Notes: a model not told the origin generated them from the sequence alone. A stretch of 64,000 bases of DNA from Sphaerotilus hippei (GCF_003201595.1 NZ_QJJS01000014.1:62001-126000); one strand, 5' to 3'. Counted from the stretch's first letter, positions 19,941-30,662 are shown. Numbers and translations are program-made.

Positions 19941-22900
19941 ATGACCGCACCGACCCGAACCACCCTGGCCAACGCGCTGCGCGTGCTGGCGATGGACGCC
20001 GTCCAGCAAGCCAACTCCGGCCACCCCGGCATGCCGATGGGCATGGCCGACATCGCCGAAGCGCTGTGGCGCCACACGCTGCGCCACAACCCGGCGAACC
20101 CGAAGTGGCCGAACCGCGACCGCTTCGTGCTGAGCAACGGCCACGGTTCGATGCTGCTCTACGGCCTGCTGCACCTCACGGGTTATGACCTGCCGATCGA
20201 GCAGATCAAGCGCTTCCGCCAGCTGCACAGCCAGACGCCGGGCCACCCCGAACTCGGCTACACGCCGGGCGTCGAGACCACCACCGGCCCGCTCGGCCAG
20301 GGCATCGCCAACGCGGTCGGCCTGGCGCTGGCCGAGCAGCTGCTCGCGGCCGAGTTCAACCGCGACGGCCTGCCGGTGGTCGACCACCACACCTACGTCT
20401 TCCTCGGCGATGGCTGCCTGATGGAAGGCGTGAGCCATGAGGCCTGCTCGCTGGCCGGCACCTGGGGCCTGGGCAAGCTGGTCGCGTTCTGGGACGACAA
20501 CGGCATCTCGATCGACGGCCACGTCGAAGGCTGGTTCACCGACGACACGCCCGGCCGCTTCGAAGCCTACGGCTGGCAGGTGATCCGCGGTGTCGACGGC
20601 CATGACCCGGCCGCGCTCGATGCGGCCATCGCCGCCGCCCGTGCCGAGTCGGCCAAGCCGACGCTGATCTGCTGCAGGACCGTGATCGGCAAGGGCTCGC
20701 CCAACAAGGCCGGCACGCACGACAGCCACGGCGCGCCGCTGGGCACCGCCGAGATCGCCGCCTCGCGCGCCGCACTGGGCTGGACGCACGCGCCGTTCGA
20801 GATCCCGGCCGAGGTCGGCGCCGCGTGGGATGCACGTGAAGCCGGCGCGCGGGCCGAAGCGGCGTGGAACGAGTCGTTCGCCGCCTACGAACGTGCGCAC
20901 CCGGCGCTGGCCGCCGAGTTCCGGCGCCGCATGGCCGGCGAGCTGCCGGCCGGCTTTGCCGATCTGGCCGAGGCCGCACTCGCCCAGGTCGTCGACCAGG
21001 GCGAGACCATCGCCAGCCGCAAGGCCAGCCAGAACGCGATCGCCGCGCTGGTGCCGGCGCTGCCGGAGATGGTCGGCGGCTCGGCCGACCTGGCTGGCTC
21101 CAACCTGACGCTGTGGCCGCAATCGCGCAACGTGATGTCGCCCGAAGGTGGCAACTACGTGCATTACGGCGTGCGCGAGTTCGGCATGGCCGCGATCATG
21201 AACGGCCTGACGCTGCACGGCGGCCTGCGCAGCTTCGGCGGCACCTTCCTGATGTTCAGCGAGTACGCGCGCAATGCGCTGCGCATGGCCGCGCTGATGA
21301 AGCTCAACCCGATCTACGTCTTCACGCACGACTCGATCGGCCTGGGCGAGGACGGCCCGACGCACCAGCCGGTCGAGCAGACCGCCACGCTGCGGCTGAT
21401 CCCGAACATGGACGTCTGGCGCCCGGCCGATGCGGTCGAGACGCAGGTGGCGTGGACCGCGGCGATCGAGTCGACCGACCACCCGACCAGCCTGATCCTG
21501 AGCCGCCAGAACCTGCCGCACAACGCGCGCAGCGCCGAGCAACTGGCCGCGATCCGCCGCGGCGGCTACGTGGTGAGCGAGGCTTCGGGCGGCGCCGCGC
21601 GCGCCGTGATCATCGCCACCGGCAGCGAGCTGGGCCTGGCGATCGCCGCGCAGAAGCAGCTCGCCGCGCAAGGCGTGCCGGTGCGCGTGGTGTCGATGCC
21701 GTCGACCAACGTGTTCGACCGGCAGGACGCCGCCTGGCGCGACAGCGTGCTGCCAAAGGGCCTGCCGCGCGTCGCGGTCGAGGCGGGCGTGAGCGATTTC
21801 TGGCGCAAGTACGTGGGCCTGGAAGGCGCCGTGGTCGGCATCGACCGCTTCGGCGAATCGGCCCCGGCGGGCGAACTCTACAAGTTGTTCGGCGTCACCG
21901 CCGACGCGGTGGCGGCGGCCACGCTGGGCGTGCTCGGCGTGTCGGCCAAAGCGGGCAGCCGGGTCGCGCCGGTGGCGGCGCACGGCCAGCAGATCTGGCT
22001 CGACAAGCTCTCGCGCAGCCTGGTGGCCAGCGGCGAGCTGCAGCGCTGGGTCGACGAGCACGCGGTGGCCGGCGTCACCAGCAACCCGGCGATCTTCGCG
22101 CAGGCGCTGGCCGATGACGCGGCCTACGCGCCGGCATTGGCCGAACTGCGCGGCGTCGAGCCGGATCTGGAGCGCCGCTTCGAGTTGCTTGCGATTCCCG
22201 ACGTGCAGGCCGCCTGCGACGTGCTGCGCCCGCTGTACGAACGCAGCCACGGTGATGCGGGTTACGTGAGCTTCGAGGTCTCGCCCAGCCTGTCGCGCGA
22301 TGGTGCCGGCACGCTGGCCGCGGCGCGCCGCCTGTGGGCACAGATCGCACGTCCCAACGCGATGATCAAGATCCCCTCCACGCCCGATTGCCTGGAGGCG
22401 ATCAGCGCCGCGCTGGCCGACGGCATCAACATCAACGTGACGCTGATGTTCTCGCCGCGCCAGGTGCGGCAGGTGTTCACGGCCTGCACCGAAGGCCTGC
22501 GCCGCCGCCACGCCGCGGGGCTGCCGCTGGCCGCCGTGCGCTCGGTCGCCAGCCTGTTCGTCAGCCGGGTCGACACGCTGGTCGATGCCCAGCCGGGCGC
22601 GTCGACCGACGGCCTGAGTGGTGAGGTCGGCATCGCCAATGCCCGCGCGGCCTACGCCACCTGGCTCGACACCTACGGTGGCGCGGCCTTCGCCGGCCTG
22701 CGCGCGGCCGGCGCCACGCCGCCGCTGTGCCTGTGGGCCAGCACCGGCGTGAAGAACCCGGCCTGGCGCGACACCTGCTACGTCGAGGCGCTGATCGGCC
22801 CGCGGACCGTCAACACCGTGCCCGACGCGACGCTGGCCGCCTTCGCCGACCACGGCGAGACGGCGCGCACGCTCGACACCGACCTGCCCGGCGCGTGGGC

Positions 22901-23021
22901 GGTGCTGGCCCGGGCCGCGGCGGCAGGCATCGACCTGGACACGCTCGGTGAGCAGCTGCAGGCCGAAGGCCTGAAGCAGTTCGAGCAGGCCTTCGAGCGG
23001 CTGCTGCAGTCGGTGCGCTGA
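19941..23021 (+). CDS. Transketolase-transaldolase fusion
   Basis: The 1026-residue single open frame has full transketolase at the N-terminus (about 1-655). It shows [45 protein letters not shown] with the ThDP site, then [17 protein letters not shown], where the catalytic Glu of the pyrimidine domain precedes at [11 protein letters not shown]. It is followed without break by a transaldolase barrel (about 680-1026), with [13 protein letters not shown], the Schiff-base Lys in NAMIKIPST and VTLMFS. The two enzymes share erythrose-4-P, glyceraldehyde-3-P and sedoheptulose-7-P, so the fusion joins consecutive pentose phosphate steps. The start at 19941 ([11 protein letters not shown]) matches the usual transketolase N-terminus. 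Confidence 0.93.
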   Translation: MTAPTRTTLANALRVLAMDAVQQANSGHPGMPMGMADIAEALWRHTLRHNPANPKWPNRDRFVLSNGHGSMLLYGLLHLTGYDLPIEQIKRFRQLHSQTPGHPELGYTPGVETTTGPLGQGIANAVGLALAEQLLAAEFNRDGLPVVDHHTYVFLGDGCLMEGVSHEACSLAGTWGLGKLVAFWDDNGISIDGHVEGWFTDDTPGRFEAYGWQVIRGVDGHDPAALDAAIAAARAESAKPTLICCRTVIGKGSPNKAGTHDSHGAPLGTAEIAASRAALGWTHAPFEIPAEVGAAWDAREAGARAEAAWNESFAAYERAHPALAAEFRRRMAGELPAGFADLAEAALAQVVDQGETIASRKASQNAIAALVPALPEMVGGSADLAGSNLTLWPQSRNVMSPEGGNYVHYGVREFGMAAIMNGLTLHGGLRSFGGTFLMFSEYARNALRMAALMKLNPIYVFTHDSIGLGEDGPTHQPVEQTATLRLIPNMDVWRPADAVETQVAWTAAIESTDHPTSLILSRQNLPHNARSAEQLAAIRRGGYVVSEASGGAARAVIIATGSELGLAIAAQKQLAAQGVPVRVVSMPSTNVFDRQDAAWRDSVLPKGLPRVAVEAGVSDFWRKYVGLEGAVVGIDRFGESAPAGELYKLFGVTADAVAAATLGVLGVSAKAGSRVAPVAAHGQQIWLDKLSRSLVASGELQRWVDEHAVAGVTSNPAIFAQALADDAAYAPALAELRGVEPDLERRFELLAIPDVQAACDVLRPLYERSHGDAGYVSFEVSPSLSRDGAGTLAAARRLWAQIARPNAMIKIPSTPDCLEAISAALADGININVTLMFSPRQVRQVFTACTEGLRRRHAAGLPLAAVRSVASLFVSRVDTLVDAQPGASTDGLSGEVGIANARAAYATWLDTYGGAAFAGLRAAGATPPLCLWASTGVKNPAWRDTCYVEALIGPRTVNTVPDATLAAFADHGETARTLDTDLPGAWAVLARAAAAGIDLDTLGEQLQAEGLKQFEQAFERLLQSVR

Positions 23022-23038
23022 GCTGAGCTGAGCTGAGC
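23019..23038 (+). repeat. Pentanucleotide repeat overlapping the fusion gene stop codon
   Basis: Four tandem copies of TGAGC begin with the stop codon of the transketolase-transaldolase gene and continue into the intergenic region. The first copy supplies the TGA, so changes in copy number would not affect the protein. Confidence 0.9.
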
Positions 23039-23130
23039 GGGGCTGAGCTCAACGGGACGGGGCGGAGTGTGGCGGGGCGCTTCAGCGGCCGTCGGCCGGC
23101 AGGCGGCCGAGCAGGGCTCGGCGGCAACCC

Positions 23131-23157
23131 TCAAGTTGCCGGCCGATCCGCCGAAAT
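23131..23157 (+). promoter_or_regulatory. Sigma-28 (FliA)-type promoter
   Basis: TCAAGTTG, an exact 11-base spacer and GCCGAAAT closely match the flagellar sigma-28 consensus (TAAAGTTT/TCAAG, N11, GCCGATAA). It lies 48 bases before the first possible start of the CHASE histidine kinase, whose operon ends with a methyl-accepting protein, as expected for the motility regulon. Confidence 0.75.
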
Positions 23158-23205
23158 GAGGTTGCGCAGCCTTTCTGCCCAGCCGCGCGGATCGCCGTAC
23201 CGGGC

Positions 23206-26142
23206 ATGTTCCTGCCTCAACCGACCGGTTCCTGCATGTCACCGACTCCCGCCGTGCCCACCCGCCTGCCAGCCCTCGTGCTGCTGGTCGGGCTGTGCAT
23301 CTCCGCGGCGGCCGGCCTGGCGCTGCAGCACGGCGTCGAGGCCCGAGCGGACACGCTGCTGCAGCACAACGCCGAGCGGGTGGCAGAGGAGATCGAACGG
23401 CGCTTCCGCCTGCCGCTGTACGGCCTCAGGGGCGCCGCCAGCTTCCTCGCCGCGAGCCCGCAGGCCGGCCGCGAGGCCTTCCGCATCCATGTGGCGTCGC
23501 GTGACCTGCCCCGGGAATTCCCGGGGGTGCGGGGCTTCGGTTTCATCCAGCGGGTCACGCCCGGACAGCTGCCGGGCTTCATCGCTGCCCAGCGGGCCGA
23601 CGGCGCACCGGATTTCAGCCTGAAGCGCCTGAGCGGGCAGCCCGCTGACGAACACTACGTGATCCGCTTCATCGAGCCGATGCAGGCCAACCGGGGTGCA
23701 CTGGGCCTCGATGTGGGCTCGGAGTCGCGTCGGCGCACGGCCTTCGAGCATGCGATCGCCTCCGGACAGCCCTGGATGACCCAAGTGATCACGCTGGAAC
23801 AGGACCCCTTGCGGCGTCCCGGCTTCCTGCTGTACCTGCCGGTCTTCACGCGGGACGCTCCCCAGGCCAGCACCGAGCAGCGCCAGGCCGCCCTGGTCGG
23901 CCTGCTCTATGCGCCCATCGTGGCCACCGAGCTGCTCGACGGGCTGGTCCAGCGCGACCCGGAAGAACCCGAACATCAGATCGACGTCACGCTGTCCGAC
24001 GCCGAGCTCGACGATCCGGCCGCTGCGCGGATCTTCGACTCGCGAGCCGCAGGCCTCAGGCCGAGCCGCTTCGAGGCCCGCAAGCGGGTGCGACTGTCGG
24101 GGCACACCTTCAATCTGCTGGTCAGCGGTACCCCCGAATTCGAGCGGCACGCCCGCAGCGCCTCGCCCTGGCTGGCCCTGGCCATCGGCGTGCTGGCCAG
24201 CACGCTGCTGGCCGTGCTGCTGAGCCAGCAGACGCTGGGCCGGCGCAACGCCGAGGTACGGGCCCGGCGCATGAGCGCCGACCTGGCGCGCCTGTCCCGG
24301 GTCGCCCGCGACACCTCCAACGCGGTGATCATCACCGACACGCGGCGGCGCATCACCTGGGTCAACCACGGCTTCGAGCGGCTCACCGGCTACCGCTTCG
24401 ACGAGGTGATCGATCGCACCCCCGCCGAGCTGCTGCAGTTCGAGGGCACCGATCCGGGCTGCATCCGGCGCATGCGCGCAGCGCTCGATGCCGGGCAGGC
24501 CTTCGGCGGCGAGATCTGCAACCGGGACAAACACGGCGACCTGCACTGGATCGAGCTCGACATCCAGCCTCTGCACGACGGCGAGGGCCGGCTCACCGGC
24601 TTCTTCTCCATCCAGTCGGACGTGACCGAGCGCAAGCTGACCGAGGCCGCGCTGCGGGCCAGCGAAGCCTTCCTGGACAAGGCCGGCCGCATCGGCGGGG
24701 TCGGAGGCTGGTCCTTCGACCTGAACACGCGCACGCTGCGCTGGACCGAACAGACCGGCCGCATCCTGGGTTTCGAGCCGGGCCACCTGCCGACCGTGCA
24801 GGACGTGTTCCAGTGCTGCGACGAGGCGACCCGCCAGCGGCTGCAGCAGGCGATCGAGACCCGCTTCGCCGCAGGCGCCGACCGTGACCTCGAGCTGGCC
24901 ATCACCACGGCACGAGGAGCGGCCCTCTGGGTGCGCCTGGTGGCCGAGGGCGAGTATGCCGACGGCGGCATGGCACGCATCGTGGGCACGCTGCAGGACA
25001 TCACCGCCCGCCGGGCGATGGAGGACGACGTGCGGCGCAACGCCGCGCTGCTGCGCGGTGCGATCGACACGCTCGACGAGGCCTTCGTGCTCTACGACCC
25101 GCAGGACCGCATCGTGTTCTGCAACGACAAGTACCGGCAGATCTACCCCACGATCAGTCACATGCTCCAGCCCGGTGCCCGCTTCGAGGACATCATCCGG
25201 GCCGCCGCGCAGCGGGGGCAGGTGCCGGCGGCCATCGGGCAGGTCGAGCCCTGGGTGGCCGAACGCCTGGCGCAGCACCGGCAGGGCAACACCGACCTGG
25301 TGCAGCACCTCGACGACGGGCGCATCCTGCGGGTGGTGGAGCGGCGCATGCACGACGGCCACACCGTGGGCTTTCGCATCGACATCACCGACCTGGTCCG
25401 GGCCACCGAAGCGGCCGAGCGGGCCAATCTGGCCAAGTCCGAGTTCATCGCCACCATCAGCCACGAGCTGCGCACGCCGCTGCAGTCCATCATGGGCTTC
25501 TCGGACCTGGGCATGCATTTCGCGCAGGACCAGGAGCAGTTCCGGCAGATGTTCACCGACATCCACGCCGGCGGCCAGCGCATGCTGACCCTGGTCAACG
25601 GCCTGCTCGATGTCGCCAAGATCACCGAGGGCGATCGCACGCTGCAGCTGCGCCCGGCCAACCTGGCGCAGCTGGCCACCGACGTGGCGCGTGAACTGCA
25701 CAGCCTGGCCGACCAACGGCAGGTGCGGCTGCAGCTGCAGCGCGCCGACCCGCTGCCGCAGTGGCCGGTGGAGGTCGACGGCTTCCGGCTGCAGCAGGTC
25801 ATCCGCAACGTGCTGGCCAACGCGATCCGGTTCTCGCCCGCAGGCAGCACCGTCGAGATCGACGGGCAGGCCACGGCCGCCGGCGTGACGCTGACGATCC
25901 GGGACCATGGCCCCGGCATTCCCGCGGACGAACTCGAGACCATCTTCGACGCCTTCGTCCAGTCCAGCCGCACCCGCGACGGCGCGGGAGGCACCGGACT
26001 GGGCCTGACCATCAGCCGCAAGATCATGCGTGCCCATGGGGGACGCATCGAAGCCGGCAATGCCCCCGACGGGGGCGCCCTGATGCGACTGCATCTTCCC
26101 GCTGCCCCCGCGCAGCCCCTGGACGCACGGACCACCGCATGA
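23206..26142 (+). CDS. CHASE-domain PAS sensor histidine kinase
   Basis: The 978-residue membrane kinase (968 if started at ATG 23236) has helix 1 at about 19-41, a periplasmic CHASE domain at about 55-300 ([25 protein letters not shown]) and helix 2 at about 318-342. Three PAS domains follow (about 355-475, 485-600 and 612-730). The HisKA domain has phospho-acceptor H753 in [13 protein letters not shown], and the ATPase domain has [16 protein letters not shown] and GTGLGLTIS. It has no receiver of its own; its stop overlaps the start of a lone receiver gene, the likely partner. CHASE domains sense small ligands outside the cell. The sigma-28-like promoter ties it to motility. Confidence 0.92.
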   Translation: MFLPQPTGSCMSPTPAVPTRLPALVLLVGLCISAAAGLALQHGVEARADTLLQHNAERVAEEIERRFRLPLYGLRGAASFLAASPQAGREAFRIHVASRDLPREFPGVRGFGFIQRVTPGQLPGFIAAQRADGAPDFSLKRLSGQPADEHYVIRFIEPMQANRGALGLDVGSESRRRTAFEHAIASGQPWMTQVITLEQDPLRRPGFLLYLPVFTRDAPQASTEQRQAALVGLLYAPIVATELLDGLVQRDPEEPEHQIDVTLSDAELDDPAAARIFDSRAAGLRPSRFEARKRVRLSGHTFNLLVSGTPEFERHARSASPWLALAIGVLASTLLAVLLSQQTLGRRNAEVRARRMSADLARLSRVARDTSNAVIITDTRRRITWVNHGFERLTGYRFDEVIDRTPAELLQFEGTDPGCIRRMRAALDAGQAFGGEICNRDKHGDLHWIELDIQPLHDGEGRLTGFFSIQSDVTERKLTEAALRASEAFLDKAGRIGGVGGWSFDLNTRTLRWTEQTGRILGFEPGHLPTVQDVFQCCDEATRQRLQQAIETRFAAGADRDLELAITTARGAALWVRLVAEGEYADGGMARIVGTLQDITARRAMEDDVRRNAALLRGAIDTLDEAFVLYDPQDRIVFCNDKYRQIYPTISHMLQPGARFEDIIRAAAQRGQVPAAIGQVEPWVAERLAQHRQGNTDLVQHLDDGRILRVVERRMHDGHTVGFRIDITDLVRATEAAERANLAKSEFIATISHELRTPLQSIMGFSDLGMHFAQDQEQFRQMFTDIHAGGQRMLTLVNGLLDVAKITEGDRTLQLRPANLAQLATDVARELHSLADQRQVRLQLQRADPLPQWPVEVDGFRLQQVIRNVLANAIRFSPAGSTVEIDGQATAAGVTLTIRDHGPGIPADELETIFDAFVQSSRTRDGAGGTGLGLTISRKIMRAHGGRIEAGNAPDGGALMRLHLPAAPAQPLDARTTA

Positions 26143-26555
26143 CCACCCCCCCTGCCGCGACCGCCCCGAGCATGAATCACACCGTGCTCACCATCGAGGA
26201 CCAGCCCGACATCCGCCGGCTGATCCGCATGACGCTCGAGTTCAAGGGCTTCCAGGTGCTGGAGGCCGGCGACGGGGAACAGGGCCTGGCCCTGGCCCGC
26301 AGCCGCGCGCCCGACCTCATCCTGCTGGACGTGATGATGCCCGGCATGGACGGGCTGAGCGTCAGCAAGATCCTGGCGCAGGACCCCGCGCTGCGGCAGA
26401 TCCCGGTGGTGATGATCTCCGCGCTCGGCCGCGCCGACGACGTGGCCCAGGGCCTGGAGACGGGCGTGCGCGCCTACCTCGTCAAGCCGTTCAGCCCCTG
26501 GGAGCTGCTCGACCTGACCCATCGACTGCTCAACGAAAGCAAGGCCACGTCATGA
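26139..26555 (+). CDS. Single-domain response regulator
   Basis: The 138-residue protein is a bare receiver: acidic pair in [10 protein letters not shown], phospho-acceptor Asp in [14 protein letters not shown], the switch Ser in [12 protein letters not shown] and Lys in [12 protein letters not shown]. It has no output domain, as in CheY-like proteins. The start overlaps the kinase stop (ATGA); a second ATG at 26172 ([10 protein letters not shown]) would remove an 11-residue Pro/Ala lead. It probably receives phosphate from the CHASE kinase and passes the signal to the methyl-accepting protein or another partner. Confidence 0.9.
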   Translation: MTTPPAATAPSMNHTVLTIEDQPDIRRLIRMTLEFKGFQVLEAGDGEQGLALARSRAPDLILLDVMMPGMDGLSVSKILAQDPALRQIPVVMISALGRADDVAQGLETGVRAYLVKPFSPWELLDLTHRLLNESKATS

Positions 26556-27814
26556 AGCAGACCTCCGCACCCACACCCGCACCGGCAGGCGCCAGCGCGG
26601 GCAGGCCTTTCCCGTGGCTGCGGCTCGGGGCCGCCAGCCTGACGCTGCTGGCGCTCGCCGCCGGCGCGCCCTGGCTGCTCGAGGTCGCCTGGCCGGCCCT
26701 GGGCCTGTCCCCGGCCTCGGGCCTGCCGGCGGCGGCGCTGCTGGGCCTGCTGGGCACGCCGCTGCTGGAGGCGCTGGGCCGGCGGCTGCTGCGCGGGATC
26801 GGCCGGAGCCGGCCGAGCGGCATGCCCCGGGCGCACCTGCTGCAGGAGGTCCGCGACATGTCCCCCTACCTCGGCCTGATGGACCGGCAGCTCGACACCG
26901 CCCTGCAGGACTACGAAGAGGTGACGCTGAAGGTGATCGACCGGATCAGCTCGATCCACCAGGTCTCCGTCGAGCAGTTCGAGCGCATCCGCACCACCGA
27001 GGCCAACAGCGAGGCCCTGGTGCGCACGATGCAGGAGAAGTCGATGGTCGACACCCAGCTGGGCTCCATCCTGCAGATGTTCGTCGAGAGCCAGGAGAAG
27101 GACGTCGAGAACAACCTCGAGCGCATCAAGCGGCTGCAGGGCGTCAGCGGCCTGGTGCCGCTGGTGGACGTGATCGCCCAGGTGGCGCGCCAGACCAACT
27201 TCCTCGCCATCAACGCCGCGATCGAGGCGGCCCGGGCGGGCGAGTCCGGGCGCAGCTTCTCGGTGCTGGCCGCCGAGATCCGCGGGCTGGCCCAGCGCAC
27301 CGCCGAGGCGGCGGCCGACATCAGCGAGCAGATCGGCCTGGCCACCCGCGGCATCGACAAGGAGCTGGCCGACGCGGTGCAGGCCTCCGAGCGCCAGACC
27401 ACGACCAGCAACATGCGCAAGGTCATCGCCGACATCGGCGAGATGCAGACCCGCTTCAGCGACTCGGTGTCGCAGCTGGCGCTCCACCAGGTGATCACCG
27501 AGATCAAGGTCGGCCACCAGGCGATCGAGGAGCAGCTGACCGACGCCCTCGGCCAGATGCAGGAGCAGGACGTGATGCGCCAGCGGGTGGGCGGGGTGCA
27601 GGGCGCGCTGCACGACCTCGACGCCCACCTGCAGGGCCTGGCCGAACACCTCCAGCAGCGCACCTGGCAGCCCGACGCCGGCCCGTCGATGAAGGTCAGG
27701 CTGGAGTCTCAGCACCGCCACTACGTCACGCAGGCGCAACGCCAGGTCCATGCCGGCGTGGCCGGGCAGAGCCGGGCCGGCACCCCGGCCGAGCCGCTGA
27801 TCGAGCTGTTCTGA
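26552..27814 (+). CDS. Methyl-accepting chemotaxis-type protein without sensor domain
   Basis: The 420-residue protein has two N-terminal membrane helices (about 30-50 and 58-78) with almost no periplasmic loop and no HAMP domain. A cytoplasmic methyl-accepting region follows, with the conserved tip [20 protein letters not shown] (about residue 215-235) and [15 protein letters not shown]. The start overlaps the receiver stop by four bases. With no ligand-binding domain it may take its input from the upstream kinase and receiver. The C-terminal part (about 340-420) is less conserved and ends at a convergent hairpin. Confidence 0.85.
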   Translation: MKQTSAPTPAPAGASAGRPFPWLRLGAASLTLLALAAGAPWLLEVAWPALGLSPASGLPAAALLGLLGTPLLEALGRRLLRGIGRSRPSGMPRAHLLQEVRDMSPYLGLMDRQLDTALQDYEEVTLKVIDRISSIHQVSVEQFERIRTTEANSEALVRTMQEKSMVDTQLGSILQMFVESQEKDVENNLERIKRLQGVSGLVPLVDVIAQVARQTNFLAINAAIEAARAGESGRSFSVLAAEIRGLAQRTAEAAADISEQIGLATRGIDKELADAVQASERQTTTSNMRKVIADIGEMQTRFSDSVSQLALHQVITEIKVGHQAIEEQLTDALGQMQEQDVMRQRVGGVQGALHDLDAHLQGLAEHLQQRTWQPDAGPSMKVRLESQHRHYVTQAQRQVHAGVAGQSRAGTPAEPLIELF

Positions 27815-27827
27815 CGCCGCGCGCCGG

Positions 27828-27849
27828 CCGGACCCGGGGGTGGGTCCGG
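27828..27849. terminator. Convergent hairpin after the chemotaxis gene
   Basis: Perfect 8-base arms CCGGACCC and GGGTCCGG with a G-rich six-base loop lie between the stop of the methyl-accepting gene (27814) and the stop of the convergent GST gene (27855). There is no T-tract, so it is a weak intrinsic terminator candidate usable in both directions. Confidence 0.5.
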
Positions 27850-27854
27850 GCGCC

Positions 27855-28514
27855 TCAGCGGTAGCCTTCTTCCCGAAGCACCTGGTGGACCACCGGCCGC
27901 GCCTTCATTCTCGCCAGGTGGGCGGCGAGGCCCGCAGGCATCGCCAGCCCGATGCGCTCGGCCCAGAACTCGGTGTAGAACAGCGCCGCATCGGCGATCG
28001 AGAAGGCCCCGCAGACCCAGCCGCCCTGATCGGCATGCGCGGCGAGCTGGCGGTCGAGCAGGTCGAAGCCTTCGCTCACCAGCGCCCGGCCGCGCGCCTG
28101 CAGCCGTTCACGCCGGGCGGCGGCCGACGGGCCGGCCTCGTCGCCCTCCAGCAGATGGGCCTCGGGCGTGAAGATGCGGGTGTAGCCCTGGCCGTGCACG
28201 GTGCCGACCACGTGGTTGACGGTGGCCAGCACCCGGGCCTGGGCGGCCGGCTCCTCGGGCAGCAGGCCGGCACGCGGGTGGGTCCGGCCCAGCCACCAGG
28301 CGATCGACAGCCAGTCGGTCAGCGCCTGGCCGTCGGGCAGCACCAGCGTCGGGATGGTGCCCTTCGGGTTGAGCGCGAGGTAGCCGGGGCGGCGGTGCTC
28401 GCCGGCCGGCAGGTGGACGACGTGGACCTCGAAGGGCAGCTCGAGCGTCTCGAGCAGCACGTGGATTCCGGTGCTGCAGGAGCCCGGGGTCATGTGGAAC
28501 TGCATCGTGGCCAT
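27855..28514 (-). CDS. Glutathione S-transferase family protein
   Basis: The 219-residue protein has an N-terminal thioredoxin-like domain. It has the TPGSCSTGIHVLLE region with a Cys at the position of the bacterial beta-class catalytic residue, the cis-Pro in NPKGTIPTLVL and TDWLSIAWWL for the glutathione carboxylates. A helical C-terminal domain follows, with ADAALFYTEFWAE. It is 17 bases downstream of the small nif-operon gene, so it is probably the last gene of that long transcript. GST genes occur beside nif genes in several diazotrophs. Its role there, possibly oxidative protection, is not established. The start at 28514 is used; 28505 is an alternative. Confidence 0.85.
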   Translation of the reverse strand: MATMQFHMTPGSCSTGIHVLLETLELPFEVHVVHLPAGEHRRPGYLALNPKGTIPTLVLPDGQALTDWLSIAWWLGRTHPRAGLLPEEPAAQARVLATVNHVVGTVHGQGYTRIFTPEAHLLEGDEAGPSAAARRERLQARGRALVSEGFDLLDRQLAAHADQGGWVCGAFSIADAALFYTEFWAERIGLAMPAGLAAHLARMKARPVVHQVLREEGYR

Positions 28515-28531
28515 CGTCGTGCGGCGCCCGT

Positions 28532-28888
28532 TCAGTAGACGATGGCGAACAGCTCGGGCTCACGGCGGCGCAGCTTGTCGAGCAGCACCAGCGTGGCGGG
28601 CACGAGTGCGCAGACCGCATACCAGACGATGTCGCGGCGCGGCTCCTGCCCGGCCTGCAGCGCCTGGTGCACCGCCCCCCAGCCGGCCCAGTCGATCTGC
28701 GGCAGGCGCAGGTGCAGGATGGGCGGCAGGTGCGCCATGGTGTTGGCCATGATGCTCAGCTGCAGCTCGATCGCCGCCAGCGTGTTGGGGCTGGCGAACA
28801 GCTCGTCGGCGCCTTGCATCTCGACCACCAGGTCGAGGATGGCCTCGCCGGTGTGGCTGATGATCTCGAACAGGGAATGGGTGTACAT
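28532..28888 (-). CDS. Uncharacterised nif-operon protein, 118 residues
   Basis: I do not recognise a named family. The protein begins MYTHSLFEIISHTGEAILDL, is mostly helical and amphipathic, has no Cys cluster, and has one moderately hydrophobic segment near residues 88-106 (DIVWYAVCALVPATLVLLDK). It starts nine bases after the AAA ATPase stop, which points to co-translation and a possible partner or substrate role for that ATPase. No function is proposed. Confidence 0.7.
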   Translation of the reverse strand: MYTHSLFEIISHTGEAILDLVVEMQGADELFASPNTLAAIELQLSIMANTMAHLPPILHLRLPQIDWAGWGAVHQALQAGQEPRRDIVWYAVCALVPATLVLLDKLRRREPELFAIVY

Positions 28889-28897
28889 GGCGGGGTT

Positions 28898-30637
28898 TCA
28901 GTCGTGCAGGCCGTCCAGCCCGCGGAAGATCGCGCAGCGCTGGAACACCTCGACCGAGGGCAGCACCTGCTTGTGGTGGCAGTACTTGGCGACGAGCTTG
29001 GCCAGGCCCTTGATGTCGCGCCCGCTGGCCTCGGGGTAGGCCTCGGCCAGCCAGGCGAGCCGGGTCTCGTCGAGCGCCAGGGCGAACTGCCCGGCCATGA
29101 CGCGCCAGATGCGCTCGCGCGCCGCGCGGTCGGGCGAGTGGTAGCGGATCAGCGCGATGCAGCGGCTGACGATGGCCTCGTCGATGTCGTCGATGCGGTT
29201 GGTGGTCAGGAAGAGCAGGCCGTTGAAGTACTCCAGCACGCGCAGGAACACGCCCACCACCGCGTTGGCGGCGATGTCGTCGCTGCGCTTCCTGATGTAG
29301 ACGTCGGCCTCGTCGATCAGCATCACCGCGCCCCAGCGCTGGGCGCGGGTCAGCGCCTCCTTCAGCGCGCTCTCCATCGCGGCCACCGACAGCCCGAGCT
29401 GGCCGGAATGCACACGGTAGAGCGGGCGGCCGATGACCTCGGCGTAGACCTCGGCCGTCAGCGTCTTGCCCACCCCCGGCGGGCCCGCGCACAGCACGGT
29501 GGTGCCACCGCTCTTGCCCGCGACGATGTCGTCCATCAGCACGTCCATCTCGGCCGTCAGGATGTCGATCAGGTCGGTCTGCTCACGCGGCAGCACCAGC
29601 TTGCCCTTGAGCTCAGGCGTGTAGACATGCGGCTCGATGTCGTCCACGTGCACCCACAGGTGCTGGTGCAGCTCGAGGTGGAACATGAACAGATAGGCGT
29701 GCACCGGCAGGCGCGAGAACAGCGGACCGTCCTGGCCCACCTCGTTGCGGAGCCGCTCGCGCAGCGCCTTGACCTCGTCCTCGTATTCATAGTCGCTGCT
29801 CTTGCCGGCCTTGCGCAGGTAGGGGCCGACCACGTCGCCGGCCGCGTCCAGCGCGGTCGAGCGCGGGGGCAGGATGCCTTCGTCGTTGACCAGCTTGCTC
29901 AGCCCGCCGCCGGAGGCCAGCACGATGCGGTCCTTGCGCGCCCAGTCGGTGTCGCGGTGGGTGGCGTTCGGGTCCTCGGCGTGGAAGCCGATGCCGCTGC
30001 CGTTGAACAGCGCGCCGTAGCGACCTCGCCACTCGATGTAGCGCTCGAGCGAGGCATCGGCGGCGGCCAGCAGCTCCGGCGTCTCCTTCAGGAAACCCTT
30101 GGCGGCGAGCAGCTCGGCGATGGTCGGCCCGGCGGGATGGGCAGCGTGGCGCAGGTCGGCGTCGGCCAGGCGGATGCTCTGGCTCAGCACGGTGGCACGC
30201 GCCTGGGCCTTCAGCTCGATCATCAGCTTGGCGTTTTCCTCCGACGAGCCGGCGACGAAGTCGACCCGGGTGACGACCCAGCCCAGCGGCTTGCCCTCGG
30301 TGTTGGCGGCGAAGAGCCAGCCGCGCCGGCCGTCGTCGATCAGGTAGCGCAGCAGGGCCGGCAGCAGCGCCTCGAGCTCGCTGCCCGGAGCGAAACGCTG
30401 CCCCTGCGCCCCGTGGCGCAGCGCGTGCACCAGGCCACGCAGCTGCGCGGCCCGGCCGGCCAGCGCGCTGCCGGCCTGCAGGTAGAGGTCGGCCAGGAAG
30501 TCGAGCGCCTCCAGCGACAGGCTGGAGGCGGCCACCTCGATGCGGTGGCCGTAGCGCAGCTGCTCCTGCAGCCGCTCCAGGCCCGGAAAGGCATCGGTCA
30601 GCGCGAGCACGTGGGGGCGATCGAGGTGCAGTTTCAT
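28898..30637 (-). CDS. AAA ATPase of the nif accessory operon
   Basis: The 579-residue protein has an unrecognised N-terminal region (about 1-340) and a C-terminal AAA domain. The Walker A is GPPGVGKT (385-392), Walker B VMLIDEADVY (about residue 440), sensor-1 LLFLTTNRID and a second-region SRCIALIRY. The layout is that of a remodelling ATPase (like CbbX, NorQ or gas-vesicle ATPases) with a dedicated substrate-recognition N-terminus. In a nif operon it could load, unload or protect a metalloprotein. It lies 25 bases downstream of the CCG-domain gene and nine bases upstream of the 118-residue gene. Confidence 0.85.
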   Translation of the reverse strand: MKLHLDRPHVLALTDAFPGLERLQEQLRYGHRIEVAASSLSLEALDFLADLYLQAGSALAGRAAQLRGLVHALRHGAQGQRFAPGSELEALLPALLRYLIDDGRRGWLFAANTEGKPLGWVVTRVDFVAGSSEENAKLMIELKAQARATVLSQSIRLADADLRHAAHPAGPTIAELLAAKGFLKETPELLAAADASLERYIEWRGRYGALFNGSGIGFHAEDPNATHRDTDWARKDRIVLASGGGLSKLVNDEGILPPRSTALDAAGDVVGPYLRKAGKSSDYEYEDEVKALRERLRNEVGQDGPLFSRLPVHAYLFMFHLELHQHLWVHVDDIEPHVYTPELKGKLVLPREQTDLIDILTAEMDVLMDDIVAGKSGGTTVLCAGPPGVGKTLTAEVYAEVIGRPLYRVHSGQLGLSVAAMESALKEALTRAQRWGAVMLIDEADVYIRKRSDDIAANAVVGVFLRVLEYFNGLLFLTTNRIDDIDEAIVSRCIALIRYHSPDRAARERIWRVMAGQFALALDETRLAWLAEAYPEASGRDIKGLAKLVAKYCHHKQVLPSVEVFQRCAIFRGLDGLHD

Positions 30638-30662
30638 CGGGGCCTCGGAGGCTTCGGCGGGG

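Noticed and set aside
28560-29492. A 310-codon minus-strand frame overlapping the AAA ATPase and the 118-residue gene
   Set aside because: It is in a different frame from the two recognised genes, is rich in Arg/Gly/Ala and has no domain motif.
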